Positions 1 through 7,366 are shown, numbered from the stretch's first letter. The stretch: DNA of 8,333 bases from Ignavibacteriaceae bacterium (GCA_025449775.1 JANWIS010000047.1:1-8333), one strand, 5' to 3'. Notes: generated from the sequence alone by a model not told the origin. Program-made: numbers and translations.

Positions 1-762
1 GGTCTGTCACTCAAGGTAATAACACATTATGGTGAATTTACAAGCTACAATGTAAAACAATTCAGCAAGTTGATAGGCAAAGATGTAATAGTTGCTCACC
101 AGCTTTTGAAAAATGATATCGAACAGCATGAATATTGGCTTGTAACAAAAAATTTGCTTCAGGATAATTCGCCTGAAGGATTCACTGAATGGATGAAGTG
201 GAACAGCAATTCAAAGCAAACTGAATCCGGTGAAATACCTTTTCACTATGTACAGCTGAGTCCGCTGAAAAATGAAATCAAGCCAGATCCGCCTTTGAAT
301 TTAGAGCTGTCGGCGAAAACCAAAATATTTTCTTTCGCAAAAGAATATGAAACTGATATTATAACTTTATTTCACGCAACCGGAGATTTTAATAATAGGG
401 GACGATGGCTTGAAGGTGTAAAATCAATTGAAGTTTATGATCAGCATTTGCCGAGAGTTGGTATGAAATGCCGTTGTGTAATGCATAATGAATCAGATGT
501 AATTTTAGCAAGCAGTTATTCGTACAGCGAAGAACTTATTCAATTCAGTGAAACTGATGAAAAGAAATTAGCTTCAACTTATTTCAAGCTTGAAAAAATC
601 AGTGATAATAAAACAAGACTTACAATTGATTTTTATCTGAAAAAAAGTTTCATTCTTCTGCTGTTGTTTAATCTTTTCAAAAAAAAGAAAATGGAAGTGT
701 TATTCGGTAAGTCAATGAAAAACCTGGAAACATTGATAAAAGAATATGGTTCTTCATTATAA
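1..762 (+). CDS. DUF2652-like / SRPBCC two-domain protein, 5' end outside the window
   Basis: The reading frame is open from base 1, so the start lies to the left; 253 residues are visible, ending at TAA 760-762. The first ~55 visible residues, with HYGEF then LIGKDVIVAHQLLKN and EYWLVT, resemble the C-terminal part of DUF2652. That family is related in fold to class III nucleotidyl cyclases (compare the cyclase pattern G-ayGd-VN-AaRL). No catalytic metal-binding residues are visible because the N-terminal half is missing. Visible residues ~100-250 look like an SRPBCC (polyketide cyclase/START-like) domain: an initial ELSAKTKIF strand, a GRWLEGVKSIEVYD segment and a C-terminal helix ending NLETLIKEYG. 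A hydrophobic run FILLLLFNLF followed by KKKK precedes that last helix and could touch membrane. A TTG at 70-72 lies inside the conserved domain and is not the true start. The family has no assigned function; a signalling or ligand-sensing role is only a guess. Confidence 0.72.
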   Translation, partial: GLSLKVITHYGEFTSYNVKQFSKLIGKDVIVAHQLLKNDIEQHEYWLVTKNLLQDNSPEGFTEWMKWNSNSKQTESGEIPFHYVQLSPLKNEIKPDPPLNLELSAKTKIFSFAKEYETDIITLFHATGDFNNRGRWLEGVKSIEVYDQHLPRVGMKCRCVMHNESDVILASSYSYSEELIQFSETDEKKLASTYFKLEKISDNKTRLTIDFYLKKSFILLLLFNLFKKKKMEVLFGKSMKNLETLIKEYGSSL

Positions 763-777
763 ATAAATCAAGTTCAG

Positions 778-1599
778 TTAAAACGGTTTTAAAAACTTAT
801 TCACTGCGCTGATAAATTTCTTTGGCTCTTCAAGATGAATGTTGTGCCCGGCACTCTTAATTACAATGTGTTTCGATTTTGGTATGAGCTTATTCATCTC
901 AACGTTCAGCTTCGTAAATTTTGAATCCAGCTGACCGGATAAGAGCAGCACAGGCAAATTCATTTTTTTCATCTTTTCAACGGGATAAGTGAGTGTCCCG
1001 GTTCCGAAAGCTCTTAATGAATTCGCCAAACCTGACCGGGTATTTTTTATTTTCTCTTCTTTTATCTGTTTTATTTTTGCATTAGAAAATCTTTTTATCG
1101 TTCCGAAGATTTCTTTATTCAGCCATGTATCCACAAAATTTTCCATGGTGTTCTTTTCAACAAAAGCAGCCAGCTCATTATCTTTTTGTATTCTTTCTTC
1201 ACGTTCTTTTTGGTTCTTTATTCCCGCAGAAGTGCTTTCGATTATCAAAGCAGAAACCAATTCGGGTTTTGCAAGTGCAAACCTTAAAGCGGCACGACCA
1301 CCCATCGAGTAACCGCATAAAATAATTTTCTTCAATCCAAGATGAGTGATTATATGCTCAACCTGTTCAATGATCGACTCAATTTTATAATAATCAATCT
1401 CAGCCGGTGAACTGCTTTTACCGTGTCCGATAAGATCAAGAGCAATTTTATTAAACTTGTTGTCGATGTTGTTTGCTGAATCTTTCCAGTCAGCTGCTTT
1501 CCCTGTGAAGCCATGAAGGAACAGAATAGATTTTTTCTGCGGATTAAACTCTGAAAAATGCTCGAGGTTAAGCTGAAGATTTTTGAAGGAAATTATCAT
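778..1599 (-). CDS. menH: 2-succinyl-6-hydroxy-2,4-cyclohexadiene-1-carboxylate synthase (MenH)
   Basis: Alpha/beta-hydrolase of 273 aa (E. coli MenH is ~250 aa). By family it removes pyruvate from SEPHCHC, the MenD product, to give SHCHC in cytoplasmic menaquinone synthesis. Visible motifs are the oxyanion-side LHGFTG (residues 28-33), the nucleophile elbow GYSMGGR with Ser98 and the adjacent Arg102, Asp225 in SGQLDSKF and His252 in AGHNIHLEEP. These form a complete Ser-Asp-His triad. The segment ESTSAGI after the nucleophile strand matches the position of the MenH-type ESSSPGL region. The ATG (1599-1597) overlaps the menD stop in ATGA, and no Shine-Dalgarno precedes it, so translation probably depends on coupling to menD. 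A generic hydrolase is the alternative, but position directly after menD with a MenH-like nucleophile region makes MenH much more likely. It is the last gene of the operon. Confidence 0.9.
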   Translation of the reverse strand: MIISFKNLQLNLEHFSEFNPQKKSILFLHGFTGKAADWKDSANNIDNKFNKIALDLIGHGKSSSPAEIDYYKIESIIEQVEHIITHLGLKKIILCGYSMGGRAALRFALAKPELVSALIIESTSAGIKNQKEREERIQKDNELAAFVEKNTMENFVDTWLNKEIFGTIKRFSNAKIKQIKEEKIKNTRSGLANSLRAFGTGTLTYPVEKMKKMNLPVLLLSGQLDSKFTKLNVEMNKLIPKSKHIVIKSAGHNIHLEEPKKFISAVNKFLKPF

Positions 1600-3377
1600 T
1601 GTGCAAATTCTTTGTCTAATATTTTTTGTGTATCAATTAAAATTCTTTTTCGAATCTCAACAGATTTTATAGCATCAGTTCGGATCTCAATTACCGAAAG
1701 TAATTTTTTATTAATATTGTTTACAAGATGAAACTTCAAATCCCTTCGTGAATTTACAAGTTTATAATTAATTCCGAATGATTTGACAATTGCCCCCAAA
1801 TCAAGATTGTGCGGAGCAATAAAATATTCTTTCAGCTTGCCAATTCTATTTGCAATCGGAAGCGATTCAAAAATTCCTCCTCCGTTGTTATTAATAATAA
1901 CGATTGTTAACTGAATGGAATATTTAACAGCCGCTGAAAGAGCACCAAGATCGTGGATAAATGACAAATCGCCTGTGATTAAAATCGTCGGACGTTTTTG
2001 TGAGGCAATTCCGAGTGCAGTCGAGGTTACTCCATCAATGCCGCTCGCACCGCGATTAAAATGTACAAAAATATTTTTGTTAGTCTTGCCGGAAAAATAA
2101 TCCAGGTCTCTTACAGGCAAGCTATTGCCTATTACTAAATTTGTTTTTGAAGGAATGCAGTCCATTATTTCTGTTATTGCCGAAATTTCATTTGGAAATT
2201 TTGAGCTTTGTATGATTTTTGATTTTACCTTTTCGACTTCTTCATCTGCACGAACAAAATCTTTCAGCCAGTTTGATTTGTGGCGATGAAAATTTTTATC
2301 GCTGAATGCAGAAATTAAATTTTTACAAAAATATAACGGATCTACTGAAAGAATCGAGCTTGCATTTCTTGTTGGATCAAATTTATCACCATAAGTGTTT
2401 ACTAAATACCTCGCTGCTTTTGTTTCTGCAAAAAATGATTCGAGGTGAGAAGAAGTAGGAGTTCTTCCGAATTGTAATATTAGATCCGGGGGATGACTAT
2501 TAATAAATTTTTCAGAAGAAAGGATGAGATTGAAAACAGAAATTATATTGTTTCCATTTCTTTTATTATTAAATCTTAGTTGTGAAAGTCCATCAGCAAA
2601 AACAGGATACTTGAGTGTTGTTGAAAGGGTTCTGATATTTTTAATTAGTTCCCGATCATATTCCATTGGTCCGGCGACAATAATTCCTCTTTTCGATTCG
2701 ATCAGTTCATCAATAATTTTTTTAAAAAATCTTTCTTTGTAAAGATTTGAAGGAGTATTTATTGAATTCTGCCTGAAGAATTCATGCGGTTTCAGATGAA
2801 TCAGTTGTGTGTTTACTTTATCAGTATAGCTGAATGGCTCAAGTGGTTTGTCGAATGGAAAGTTGATGTGCACAGGACCACGATCTTCTGATTGACTTAC
2901 CCGAAAAGCTTTCACAGCAATTTTTTGGAGATAATAAAATCCCGTTTCACTTATTGATGGTAAACCCAAATCTCTAAACCATCTTATATGATTGCGAAAA
3001 ATGTTATGCTGATTTATCGTTTGATTTGCTCCGGTTCCAATTAATTCCGGAGGGCGGTCTGCTGTGCAAATAATCAAAGGAGTTCTTTGCTGATACGCTT
3101 CAATAATTGCCGGATAGAGTTCAGCTACAGCAGTACCTGATGTTGTAACAACAAGTACAGGACTGTTTGTTGCTTTAGCGAGCCCGAGTGCAAAAAAAGC
3201 CGAGCTTCTTTCGTCAACATGGATGAAACATTTTATCTTTTTATTTTTTGACAGTGAATAAATAATCGGTGTGCTCCTTGAGCCGGGAGAAATACATGCA
3301 TACTTTACTCCAAGTGCCGAAAGCTGGTTGAAAAAAATTGTTGACCAGATATGATTACGGTTACCTTTAACTTTCAT
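1596..3377 (-). CDS. menD: 2-succinyl-5-enolpyruvyl-6-hydroxy-3-cyclohexene-1-carboxylate synthase (MenD)
   Basis: Thiamine-diphosphate enzyme of 593 aa (E. coli MenD 556 aa). By family it adds the succinic-semialdehyde unit from 2-oxoglutarate to isochorismate, giving SEPHCHC. The N-terminal pyrimidine-binding domain (~1-190) has CISPGSRSTP (28-37), HVDERSSAFFALGLAK with the conserved ThDP-activating Glu56, TSGTAVAELYPA (79-90), TADRPPEL (105-112) and GANQTINQ. A central domain (~210-370) follows. The C-terminal pyrophosphate-binding domain has NRGASGIDG (441-449) and the metal/ThDP motif running from GDLSFIHD (469-476) to INNNGGGIF (495-503). Nothing essential appears missing. The start ATG at 3377 lies inside the end of menF (11-nt overlap) with only a weak upstream purine signal, which suggests coupled translation. 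The context menF-menD-menH supports the assignment independently of the motifs. Confidence 0.97.
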   Translation of the reverse strand: MKVKGNRNHIWSTIFFNQLSALGVKYACISPGSRSTPIIYSLSKNKKIKCFIHVDERSSAFFALGLAKATNSPVLVVTTSGTAVAELYPAIIEAYQQRTPLIICTADRPPELIGTGANQTINQHNIFRNHIRWFRDLGLPSISETGFYYLQKIAVKAFRVSQSEDRGPVHINFPFDKPLEPFSYTDKVNTQLIHLKPHEFFRQNSINTPSNLYKERFFKKIIDELIESKRGIIVAGPMEYDRELIKNIRTLSTTLKYPVFADGLSQLRFNNKRNGNNIISVFNLILSSEKFINSHPPDLILQFGRTPTSSHLESFFAETKAARYLVNTYGDKFDPTRNASSILSVDPLYFCKNLISAFSDKNFHRHKSNWLKDFVRADEEVEKVKSKIIQSSKFPNEISAITEIMDCIPSKTNLVIGNSLPVRDLDYFSGKTNKNIFVHFNRGASGIDGVTSTALGIASQKRPTILITGDLSFIHDLGALSAAVKYSIQLTIVIINNNGGGIFESLPIANRIGKLKEYFIAPHNLDLGAIVKSFGINYKLVNSRRDLKFHLVNNINKKLLSVIEIRTDAIKSVEIRKRILIDTQKILDKEFAQ

Positions 3378-4785
3378 TTCTGCTTACAAATTTTTGGTTG
3401 AACAGGGAAAGAATCGGGTCAAGCTTTAATCTAGTTTCCTCGAATTCTTCATCAGGGTTTGAATTTTTTACTAATCCGGCTCCGGCAAAAGCTATTACAC
3501 AATTATCTTTTAATAATGCTGAACGGATTGCAACAGCAAGTTCACAGCCACCATTAAAGTCAATCCAGCCAACGAGACCTGAATACAATCCACGATCGTG
3601 AGTTTCAAGTTTTCTGATAAAAGACATTGCAGAATTTTTCGGAACTCCACAAACAGCTGGTGTCGGGAACAATGAATTTATCAGTTCAAATAAATTATCA
3701 TTACTTAATTCAGCAGAAATCCTTGTTGTAAGATGTTGTATGTTATCCAGTTTTTTTACCTGCTTTTCTTCAATAATCCTGATGCTGTTTGAATATTTTT
3801 TTAAAACATCCGTTATAAATTCACTTACGTACTGATGTTCCCGGTGATTTTTATCGCTTGTCGTCAAAATTTTTTCGAAGGCATGATCGGATTCAAATTG
3901 ATTTCCTCTTGGTGCAGAACCTGCAACTGATTCAACTTCTACAGTATTGCCTGATACTTTTAAAAACATTTCAGGTGATGAACCAAAAAAAACAGAGCTG
4001 TTCTTCTTTATAAAAAATAAGTAACAATCTGAAAATCTATGATTGAGCCGTTTAAGGAGTTCTGTCCATTTCAAGGAACCATTCACAAAAAATTTATAAG
4101 GACGAGAGAGGACTAATTTTTCAACTATTCCTGTTTGAAGAACCTGCAATGCTTGTTCTGTAATTGATTTCCAGTAATCTGATTTATCATCGGGTGTTAA
4201 TTCAGCTGTGAATATTTTACCCTCATCAATCTTTACTTCGTCTGAAAATATTTCAATGAAAGCTTTGAGTTTTTCAGAAAATAATTTCCGGATTTGTTTC
4301 AGGTCAGATTTATTAGTAACAGTAACATTATAGCACCCAATAGTTTTGCTGCTTTGATTTACAAATAGAAGCTCCGGTACATTTATTCTGATAGCATTAA
4401 AATCTTCCCATTGCTGTGATGAATGCGATGGATCAAATTTGAGCGAAGCACATAAAATTGGGAGTGATGAAATTCCAGTTTTACTCCAATTACTTATATG
4501 TTTTTCTTTCAACTCCGAATACGAAACAATCACTGAAGATAAATCTTTAGTGTTCTTGTTTGTTATTTCGACCGCAGAATTTAATCCAGCGATCGTGATA
4601 CTATTTCCTGGTGATTGAAAGATAAATAGATCATCAGAGTATTGAGTGAATTCATCGGTGAAAGAAAGAATATTGATATCATCTAAAAAAAAAGCAAAAC
4701 TGATAAGATGCTGCTCACTGATTTTTTCAAGAGATTCAACAAATTCAGAAAAATCATTCACAATCATTTCAGAATTAATTCTCAT
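3367..4785 (-). CDS. menF: Isochorismate synthase (MenF)
   Basis: Chorismate-binding enzyme of 472 aa (E. coli MenF 431 aa) that by family isomerises chorismate to isochorismate with Mg2+. The N-terminal ~200 residues are divergent. The conserved C-terminal catalytic domain shows VEKLVLSR with the general-base Lys223, FFGSSPEMFL (267-275), SVAGSAPRG (286-294), DKNHREHQYV with Glu316, LFPTPAVCGVPK (372-383), GLYSGLVGWID (399-409) and the metal-ligand region GAGLV...SNPDEEFEET (435-451). Related anthranilate, aminodeoxychorismate and salicylate synthases share the fold, but the neighbouring menD and menH point to MenF. The start ATG at 4785 shares one base with the rsgA stop (TGATG). Met7 (4767) is an alternative start; neither has a clear Shine-Dalgarno. 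A run of nine T (coding strand, 4693-4685) near residues 31-34 is a possible slippage site, but the frame is intact here. Confidence 0.95.
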   Translation of the reverse strand: MRINSEMIVNDFSEFVESLEKISEQHLISFAFFLDDINILSFTDEFTQYSDDLFIFQSPGNSITIAGLNSAVEITNKNTKDLSSVIVSYSELKEKHISNWSKTGISSLPILCASLKFDPSHSSQQWEDFNAIRINVPELLFVNQSSKTIGCYNVTVTNKSDLKQIRKLFSEKLKAFIEIFSDEVKIDEGKIFTAELTPDDKSDYWKSITEQALQVLQTGIVEKLVLSRPYKFFVNGSLKWTELLKRLNHRFSDCYLFFIKKNSSVFFGSSPEMFLKVSGNTVEVESVAGSAPRGNQFESDHAFEKILTTSDKNHREHQYVSEFITDVLKKYSNSIRIIEEKQVKKLDNIQHLTTRISAELSNDNLFELINSLFPTPAVCGVPKNSAMSFIRKLETHDRGLYSGLVGWIDFNGGCELAVAIRSALLKDNCVIAFAGAGLVKNSNPDEEFEETRLKLDPILSLFNQKFVSRNES

Positions 4786-5741
4786 CAGAATTCTATATCG
4801 TCCTCTATTGTATTGAGAATTCTTAGATAACTATCATATCTTTCAGCTGAAATTTTTCCATTCTCAACAGCATTTATAACATCACATCCCGGTTCGTGAT
4901 GATGAGTGCAGGTATTGAATTTACACTTATTAAGATGTTCGGTAAATTCTATGAAGTAATGTCTGAGATCAATTTTTTTTATTCCATAAGGATCCATTTC
5001 TCTAAGACCAGGTGTATCAATGATGAAGGTATTTTCCGCAACTTTCCTCATAACTGAAGTAACAGTTGTATGTGTCCCCTTTGAAGTGAACTGGCTTACT
5101 TCGCCGGTTTTAAAATTCAAACCGGGAAACATTTTGTTGAGTAGTGATGATTTACCAACTCCTGAGTGGCCCCAGAACAAACTTATTTTATTTGATATTT
5201 CTTCTTTCAGGAAATTTATTCCATGATTTGTTTCAGCACTTGTTAACAAAAATTTATAGCCGATATCTTCATAAAGCTTTTTCCAGTGAGAAGAAATATC
5301 GGGCTTATCCAAATCTATTTTATTTAAAACAATAATAACATTTAATTTTGAACTTTCTGCAGCAACAATAAACCTGTCAACAACCCGGTTATTAAAATCA
5401 GGGAAGTGTACGCTGGTAACTATTATCACATTGTCGATGTTAGATGCGATAACCTGTTCAAGTCTTTGGCCTCTGTAACTGGCTCCACGGACTTTAGGAA
5501 GTTTTCTTGAGAGATAATTTTTTCTTTCTTCAATTTTATTTATAACACCGGATCCGTCATCATTCATTTCAAATTCCACATAATCACCAACTGTTACAAA
5601 GTCGGTGAAATATAATTTATTTTTCTTCAGCTCATATTCTTTCTTGAATTTACCTCTTAATGAGCATATGATCTCTGCTTCTTTTCCCTCAGGAATTAAA
5701 TAATATTGTTTGCTTTCTATTTTTGTTATGATTCCTTTAAT
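4785..5741 (-). CDS. rsgA: Small ribosomal subunit biogenesis GTPase RsgA, probable AUU start
   Basis: Circularly permuted GTPase that acts late in 30S subunit assembly; 318 aa from the proposed AUU, against ~298 aa in B. subtilis and 350 in E. coli. Order of parts: OB-fold (~1-60, with MKGIITKIE, SLRGKF and VGDYVEFEM), G4 NKID (140-143), G1 GHSGVGKS (191-198), switch GTHTT (222-226), G3 DTPG (242-245), then a zinc site with Cys273, Cys278, His280 and Cys286. The first standard start codon in frame is GTG at 5579, which would delete the OB-fold. Upstream of it I translated 54 further in-frame codons that match the RsgA N-terminus and contain no ATG, GTG or TTG, only one mid-domain CTG, before the in-frame TAA at 5756-5754. 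AUU at 5741-5739 is followed by Lys-Gly, the usual MKG beginning of RsgA, and has AAGGA five bases upstream. A sequencing error (ATG read as ATT) is the main alternative. First gene of the men operon. Family and extent are firm; the exact start less so. Confidence 0.93.
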   Translation of the reverse strand: MKGIITKIESKQYYLIPEGKEAEIICSLRGKFKKEYELKKNKLYFTDFVTVGDYVEFEMNDDGSGVINKIEERKNYLSRKLPKVRGASYRGQRLEQVIASNIDNVIIVTSVHFPDFNNRVVDRFIVAAESSKLNVIIVLNKIDLDKPDISSHWKKLYEDIGYKFLLTSAETNHGINFLKEEISNKISLFWGHSGVGKSSLLNKMFPGLNFKTGEVSQFTSKGTHTTVTSVMRKVAENTFIIDTPGLREMDPYGIKKIDLRHYFIEFTEHLNKCKFNTCTHHHEPGCDVINAVENGKISAERYDSYLRILNTIEDDIEF

Positions 5742-5769
5742 CGTAGTCCTTAGTTAAATTAATATTCAT
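5737..5769 (-). CDS. Possible 10-codon leader ORF ending on the rsgA start
   Basis: An ATG at 5769 opens a short frame reading MNINLTKDYD and stopping at TAA 5739-5737. The stop shares one base with the proposed AUU start of rsgA (minus strand GATTAAAGG), so ribosomes ending here would sit at the rsgA start. There is no Shine-Dalgarno at normal distance; AGGA is ~16 nt upstream. If the weak promoter assigned at 5776-5802 is right, this ATG would be at or very near the transcript 5' end (leaderless). It may be chance in AT-rich DNA. It could also be the remnant of a longer rsgA start broken by a one-base indel, although RsgA proteins normally begin at the MKG position. Confidence 0.2.
   Translation of the reverse strand: MNINLTKDYD
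5742..5751 (-). promoter_or_regulatory. Shine-Dalgarno that decides the rsgA start
   Basis: On the minus strand AAGGA (5751-5747) is followed by the five bases CTACG and then ATT at 5741. The spacing is normal for the AUU codon and too short (2 nt) for the ACG at 5744. No comparable purine-rich site at correct spacing is seen before the GTG at 5579. This supports the full-length OB-fold-containing protein. Confidence 0.6.
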
Positions 5770-5775
5770 ACAAAA

Positions 5776-5802
5776 AATATAATCTTCCTGCGTCCATTTC
5801 AA
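5776..5802 (-). promoter_or_regulatory. Weak candidate promoter of the rsgA-menFDH operon
   Basis: On the minus strand TTGAAA (5802-5797) and TATATT (5781-5776) are separated by 15 bp, a short spacer. The same stretch partly resembles the Bacteroidota -33/-7 pattern (TTTG, ~20 bp, TA-TTTTG), with one base too many in the -7 box. Some promoter is needed here because the upstream operon ends in a terminator at 5840-5877. The exact boxes are uncertain. Confidence 0.3.
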
Positions 5803-5803
5803 A

Positions 5804-5813
5804 TTGTTAACAA
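5804..5813. promoter_or_regulatory. 10-bp perfect palindrome TTGTTAACAA next to the candidate promoter
   Basis: TTGTTAACAA is its own reverse complement and lies immediately upstream of the candidate -35 box of rsgA. It could be a small operator half-site arrangement. Short AT-rich palindromes are common by chance, and no second copy was seen in the gap, so this is recorded only as a candidate. Confidence 0.15.
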
Positions 5814-5839
5814 GTGTAAGTTAAATTTATAATTGGTTT

Positions 5840-5877
5840 AAAACGAAAAAGGGAAGCTGAAGAACCGGCTTCCCTTT
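5840..5877 (-). terminator. Intrinsic terminator of the lipoprotein/OMP operon
   Basis: Reading the minus strand after the OMP stop codon, AAAGGGAAGC (5877-5868) pairs perfectly with GCTTCCCTTT (5857-5848) around a 10-nt loop. The T-rich tail TTCGTTTT (5847-5840) follows. The plus strand has no T-run after the hairpin, so it should act only on minus-strand transcription. It lies 21 bp past the OMP stop and separates that operon from rsgA-menFDH. Confidence 0.88.
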
Positions 5878-5897
5878 AGAGCGAGGGTCTTGCGTTA

Positions 5898-7364
5898 TTA
5901 AAATCTTGCTGTGAGACTTAAGATGAGGTTATCAACTTCTATATCCTGAAAAGTTCTTGAAACATTAACTCCGTAGTTATCACCGTAATCTGACCACCAG
6001 CCGTGTGAAATCGCAGCTTCGATGCTGAAAACATTGTCGATTAATATTCCGGCTCCAGCAGTGAGATACTTTTTATCGAATTCCACCGGATCATCTACAT
6101 ACGGAGATTCCATATACATTGCTCCTACTCGAGCAAACACAGGAAGAAATGGAATTTTAAGTTCCGTACCTACATGATAATTTAATGTAGTTGTAAACAA
6201 ATTATCGATCTCTTTCTGCCTGGCATTCCTGTATTCGTAATCAAAACCTTCAATGAATTCCATTTGTGTGTAATCAATAATTTTAATGTCGCCTGAAACT
6301 GTGAGAATTAAAATATTTGCCGAAGCTCCAACTGCGTACTCGAAAGGAGTTTTAATATCATATTCAATCGGATCATTGATTGCCGGACTTAAAGAATATT
6401 CGTTGCCTGTTCCGAATGTGCTGTTGGCATTGACTAAGAAATTTTCATTTACTGTAAAATAACTCGGAAATTTTATTGAAGCACCAAATCTGAACCAATC
6501 ATTCCAATTGTAAAGCACACCTACATGAGAATCCCAGCCTGATAAATCCCATTCAATAACATCATTCAGATAAAAAGTCTGAAAATCTCTTGTCGTTCCA
6601 TCACCGGGAACAAGCTCGAGACTTGAACCATAATAATTTTGAGTGTCATCCTCCCAATAATCTCTGTCGCTTTTATAATTTCCTGAAAGGATGTTGAATG
6701 TTGCACCAACAAAAAATCCTTTTGCAATTTCAATTGAAGTTGCAAATGACCACTTATTAATATTTCCTTTTTTATTTATTCCACCTGACTGATTCAATAA
6801 ACCATTAATTAATGTAGTATCTCTTATGTAATCTTCAGTTTGAGGATTCCTGATTTCATAAGCCAGTCGCAGGTCGTTGGTTATTGGTATCTGTTCATTG
6901 TATTCACCGGTTAATTCCTGGACCATCGAAGTGTTCTCGCTATTGAACCCATTAAATTCCATAGTCCTGTTAAAATCTTTAACGAGACTGTAACCAATTG
7001 CGAACACCCAGCTCCCTTGTATTGTTGGTAAAGGTAATATTAATCCAAATTGATCGAAGTTAACAGTATTGTTATCAGCAAAAGATTGATTATTGAAAAA
7101 GGTAGTTGTATTGTAAAATGAGTTATATCCCATTCCAAGAGAAAGTTCAGTTTTTTTTATCAGTCCGATTCCGGCAGGATTAAATAATACTCCTGAAAAA
7201 TCATTACTTAGTGAAGTAAAACTGTTGCCCATTGATAATGCACGAGCTCCTGTAATTAAGCCGGGTTCACTGAGCAGGAGGGCATCGTTATAATTCTGCG
7301 CAAAAATTAATTGAAAATTTAAGAGAAGGACAAATGCTATTGAAGAAATGAAAATGCGATTCAT
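5898..7364 (-). CDS. OMPP1/FadL-like outer-membrane beta-barrel protein
   Basis: A 488-aa protein with a Sec signal peptide: Asn-Arg at the N-terminus, a hydrophobic core at ~4-20 and a likely cut after Ala22 (FA|QNYN). The mature N-terminus has GARALSMGNSF (39-49) and LFNPAGIG, the pattern seen at the start of Bacteroidota OMPP1/FadL/TodX-type and PorV-like barrels. The rest is rich in alternating aromatic/polar strands, with long Asn/Asp/Thr-rich loops. The last residue is Phe (SLTARF), the usual C-terminal signature for insertion of barrels into the outer membrane. FadL relatives pass hydrophobic molecules across the outer membrane; substrate and even transport activity are unknown here. 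The ATG at 7364 has GGAGA (7374-7370) five bases upstream, lying within the last codons of the preceding lipoprotein gene, with 2 bp between the genes. Last gene of its operon, followed by an intrinsic terminator. The barrel call is strong, the subfamily less so. Confidence 0.85.
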   Translation of the reverse strand: MNRIFISSIAFVLLLNFQLIFAQNYNDALLLSEPGLITGARALSMGNSFTSLSNDFSGVLFNPAGIGLIKKTELSLGMGYNSFYNTTTFFNNQSFADNNTVNFDQFGLILPLPTIQGSWVFAIGYSLVKDFNRTMEFNGFNSENTSMVQELTGEYNEQIPITNDLRLAYEIRNPQTEDYIRDTTLINGLLNQSGGINKKGNINKWSFATSIEIAKGFFVGATFNILSGNYKSDRDYWEDDTQNYYGSSLELVPGDGTTRDFQTFYLNDVIEWDLSGWDSHVGVLYNWNDWFRFGASIKFPSYFTVNENFLVNANSTFGTGNEYSLSPAINDPIEYDIKTPFEYAVGASANILILTVSGDIKIIDYTQMEFIEGFDYEYRNARQKEIDNLFTTTLNYHVGTELKIPFLPVFARVGAMYMESPYVDDPVEFDKKYLTAGAGILIDNVFSIEAAISHGWWSDYGDNYGVNVSRTFQDIEVDNLILSLTARF

Positions 7365-7366
7365 CT

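Noticed and set aside
70..762. TTG at 70 as the start of the left-edge gene
   Set aside because: The frame upstream is open to base 1 and encodes conserved domain sequence (HYGEF), and there is no Shine-Dalgarno before 70.
780..795. AAAACGGTTTTAAAA as a terminator between the convergent genes
   Set aside because: The inverted repeat leaves a loop of only one base and a weak A-T stem, and it lies within the last codons of menH. No terminator is visible in the 15-bp gap 763-777.
989..1325. Two plus-strand open frames antisense to menH
   Set aside because: They lie wholly inside menH, which has a complete catalytic triad; composition is that of a shadow frame.
4785..5579. GTG at 5579 as the true rsgA start
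   Set aside because: It would remove most of the OB-fold, and the preceding 54 in-frame codons clearly read as RsgA N-terminus (MKG, SLRGKF, VGDY).
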